This document shows positions 4,941 to 5,400 of a stretch of DNA of 5,400 nucleotides, piece after piece (the first letter of the stretch is position 1; each line of letters begins with the position of its first letter). A program made the position numbers and the translations under genes. The notes beneath the pieces were generated by a model. The model did no database searches. It worked only from the letters and a program-made list of their open reading frames with translations, and was not told where the DNA came from. The stretch is from JBFHRB01 sp041591915 (lineage in GTDB: Bacteria; Actinomycetota; Nitriliruptoria; Nitriliruptorales; Nitriliruptoraceae), in the NCBI GenBank assembly GCA_041591915.1, contig JBFHRB010000226.1, positions 1-5,400 on the forward strand, given 5' to 3'.

Positions 4941-5400
4941 ATGACCACCACCACCAAGCGCAAGAAGCTGCTGGCGCTCACCATCGTCGCGTTGTTCGCG
5001 ATGGGGTCCGTGGCCGCCAAGGGCGCGCCGAAGGGACAGTTCGCCGGTGGTGGCAGCTCACCGATCCACGGCCAGGGCCAGGACTCCGACGAGGACCACG
5101 ACAACGGCTTCGGCAACGACGACAAGGACGCCGCGCAGGGTCAGGGTCAGGGCAACGGCAAGGACAAGGACAACGCGGGCCAGGGCCAGGACGCCGACGA
5201 CGACCACGACAACGGCTTCGGCAACGACGACAAGGACGCCGACACCTCCGACGAGGGCAGCTCCGACGAGGGCAGCTCCGACGAGGGCAGCTCCGACGAG
5301 AGCAACGACGACAGCGCCACCGACGAGGCCGACGAGGACAGCTCCGACGAGGCCGACGAGGACAGCTCCGACGAGGCCGACGAGGACAGCTCCGACGAGG
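4941..5400 (+). CDS. Secreted acidic Asp/Glu/Ser-rich repeat protein, 3' end outside window
   Basis: The frame is open from ATG 4941 to the window edge, 153 complete codons with no stop. Residues 1-26 form a Sec signal peptide: basic MTTTTKRKK, a hydrophobic core LLALTIVALFAMG, and a likely cut after Val-Ala-Ala at 26. The rest looks disordered and highly acidic: 46 of residues 48-153 are Asp or Glu, with no Cys or Trp. A 21-residue unit, GQGQDxDxDHDNGFGNDDKDA, occurs at 44-64 and 80-100. Then come three SDEGS pentads from 103 and three DEADEDSS octads from 128, continuing past the edge. The Asp ladders suggest cation, perhaps calcium, binding at the cell surface, but no canonical EF-hand or other named domain is present. 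Whether a cell-wall anchor follows cannot be seen. I do not recognise the family. Confidence 0.8.
   Translation, partial: MTTTTKRKKLLALTIVALFAMGSVAAKGAPKGQFAGGGSSPIHGQGQDSDEDHDNGFGNDDKDAAQGQGQGNGKDKDNAGQGQDADDDHDNGFGNDDKDADTSDEGSSDEGSSDEGSSDESNDDSATDEADEDSSDEADEDSSDEADEDSSDE
5070..5240 (+). repeat. Two 63-bp in-frame direct repeats, 108-bp period
   Basis: Copies at 5070-5132 and 5178-5240 differ at 2 of 63 bases and encode the DxDxDHDNGFGNDDKDA unit. The 45-bp spacer encodes another Gly/Gln/Asn/Lys-rich stretch. Near-identity at the DNA level points to recent duplication or gene conversion. Confidence 0.85.
5247..5303 (+). repeat. 15-bp tandem repeat encoding SDEGS
   Basis: Three perfect copies of TCCGACGAGGGCAGC at 5247-5291 are followed by a partial fourth copy whose Gly codon is lost (5292-5303). 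Confidence 0.85.
5322..5400 (+). repeat. 24-bp tandem repeat encoding DEADEDSS, continues past window
   Basis: Three perfect 24-bp copies (5322-5345, 5346-5369, 5370-5393), each encoding Asp-Glu-Ala-Asp-Glu-Asp-Ser-Ser, are followed by the first 7 bases of a fourth at the edge. Identity at every base, including third codon positions, suggests recent slippage expansion. Confidence 0.9.

Noticed and set aside
4730..5125. 131-codon minus-strand open frame across the control region and the acidic-protein start
   Set aside because: It is opposite a gene with a signal peptide, a strong ribosome binding site and in-frame repeats, so it is not supported.
5070..5400. CRISPR-like or intergenic repeat array
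   Set aside because: The repeats are in frame, multiples of three, without unique spacers, and continue a signal-peptide reading frame, so they are coding repeats.

Overview
The window is GC-rich, densely packed bacterial DNA. Codons ending in G or C dominate, and two genes seem to start directly downstream of a TANNNT -10 box with no Shine-Dalgarno sequence. This fits a high-GC Actinomycetota chromosome; a Nitriliruptoria- or Acidimicrobiia-like lineage is possible, but the class is a guess. I see no transposase, integrase, tRNA, rRNA or CRISPR array.

Plus-strand block (1-3458): the C-terminal part of a zinc-dependent homocysteine S-methyltransferase (mmuM) overlaps an aldo/keto reductase by the ATGA tetranucleotide. 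A PaaI-type hotdog thioesterase follows after 37 bp, a retinol-dehydrogenase-like SDR after 38 bp, and a PdxH-family FMN oxidase after 14 bp. All five run the same way. The thioesterase and the SDR each appear to have their own leaderless promoter, so this is a set of small metabolic units and not one dedicated pathway.

Minus-strand block (3447-4704): a thioredoxin (WCAPC) lies upstream of a second, classical SDR. The SDR stop codon overlaps the convergent pdxH stop by 12 bp, leaving no room for an intergenic terminator.

Divergent control region and surface-protein gene (4705-5400): about 236 bp separate the thioredoxin from a plus-strand gene that runs off the window end. That gene encodes a Sec-signal protein whose mature part is almost entirely acidic low-complexity repeats: a duplicated Asp/Asn/Gly-rich 21-residue unit, then SDEGS pentads, then DEADEDSS octads. 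The control region holds a 16-bp direct repeat at an exact 21-bp period, two TTGACA boxes, and a leader that can fold to hide the gene's ribosome binding site. Upstream arms of the leader can form competing hairpins, a layout like a translational switch.

The metabolic genes are ordinary. The part most worth following up is the acidic repeat protein and its leader.
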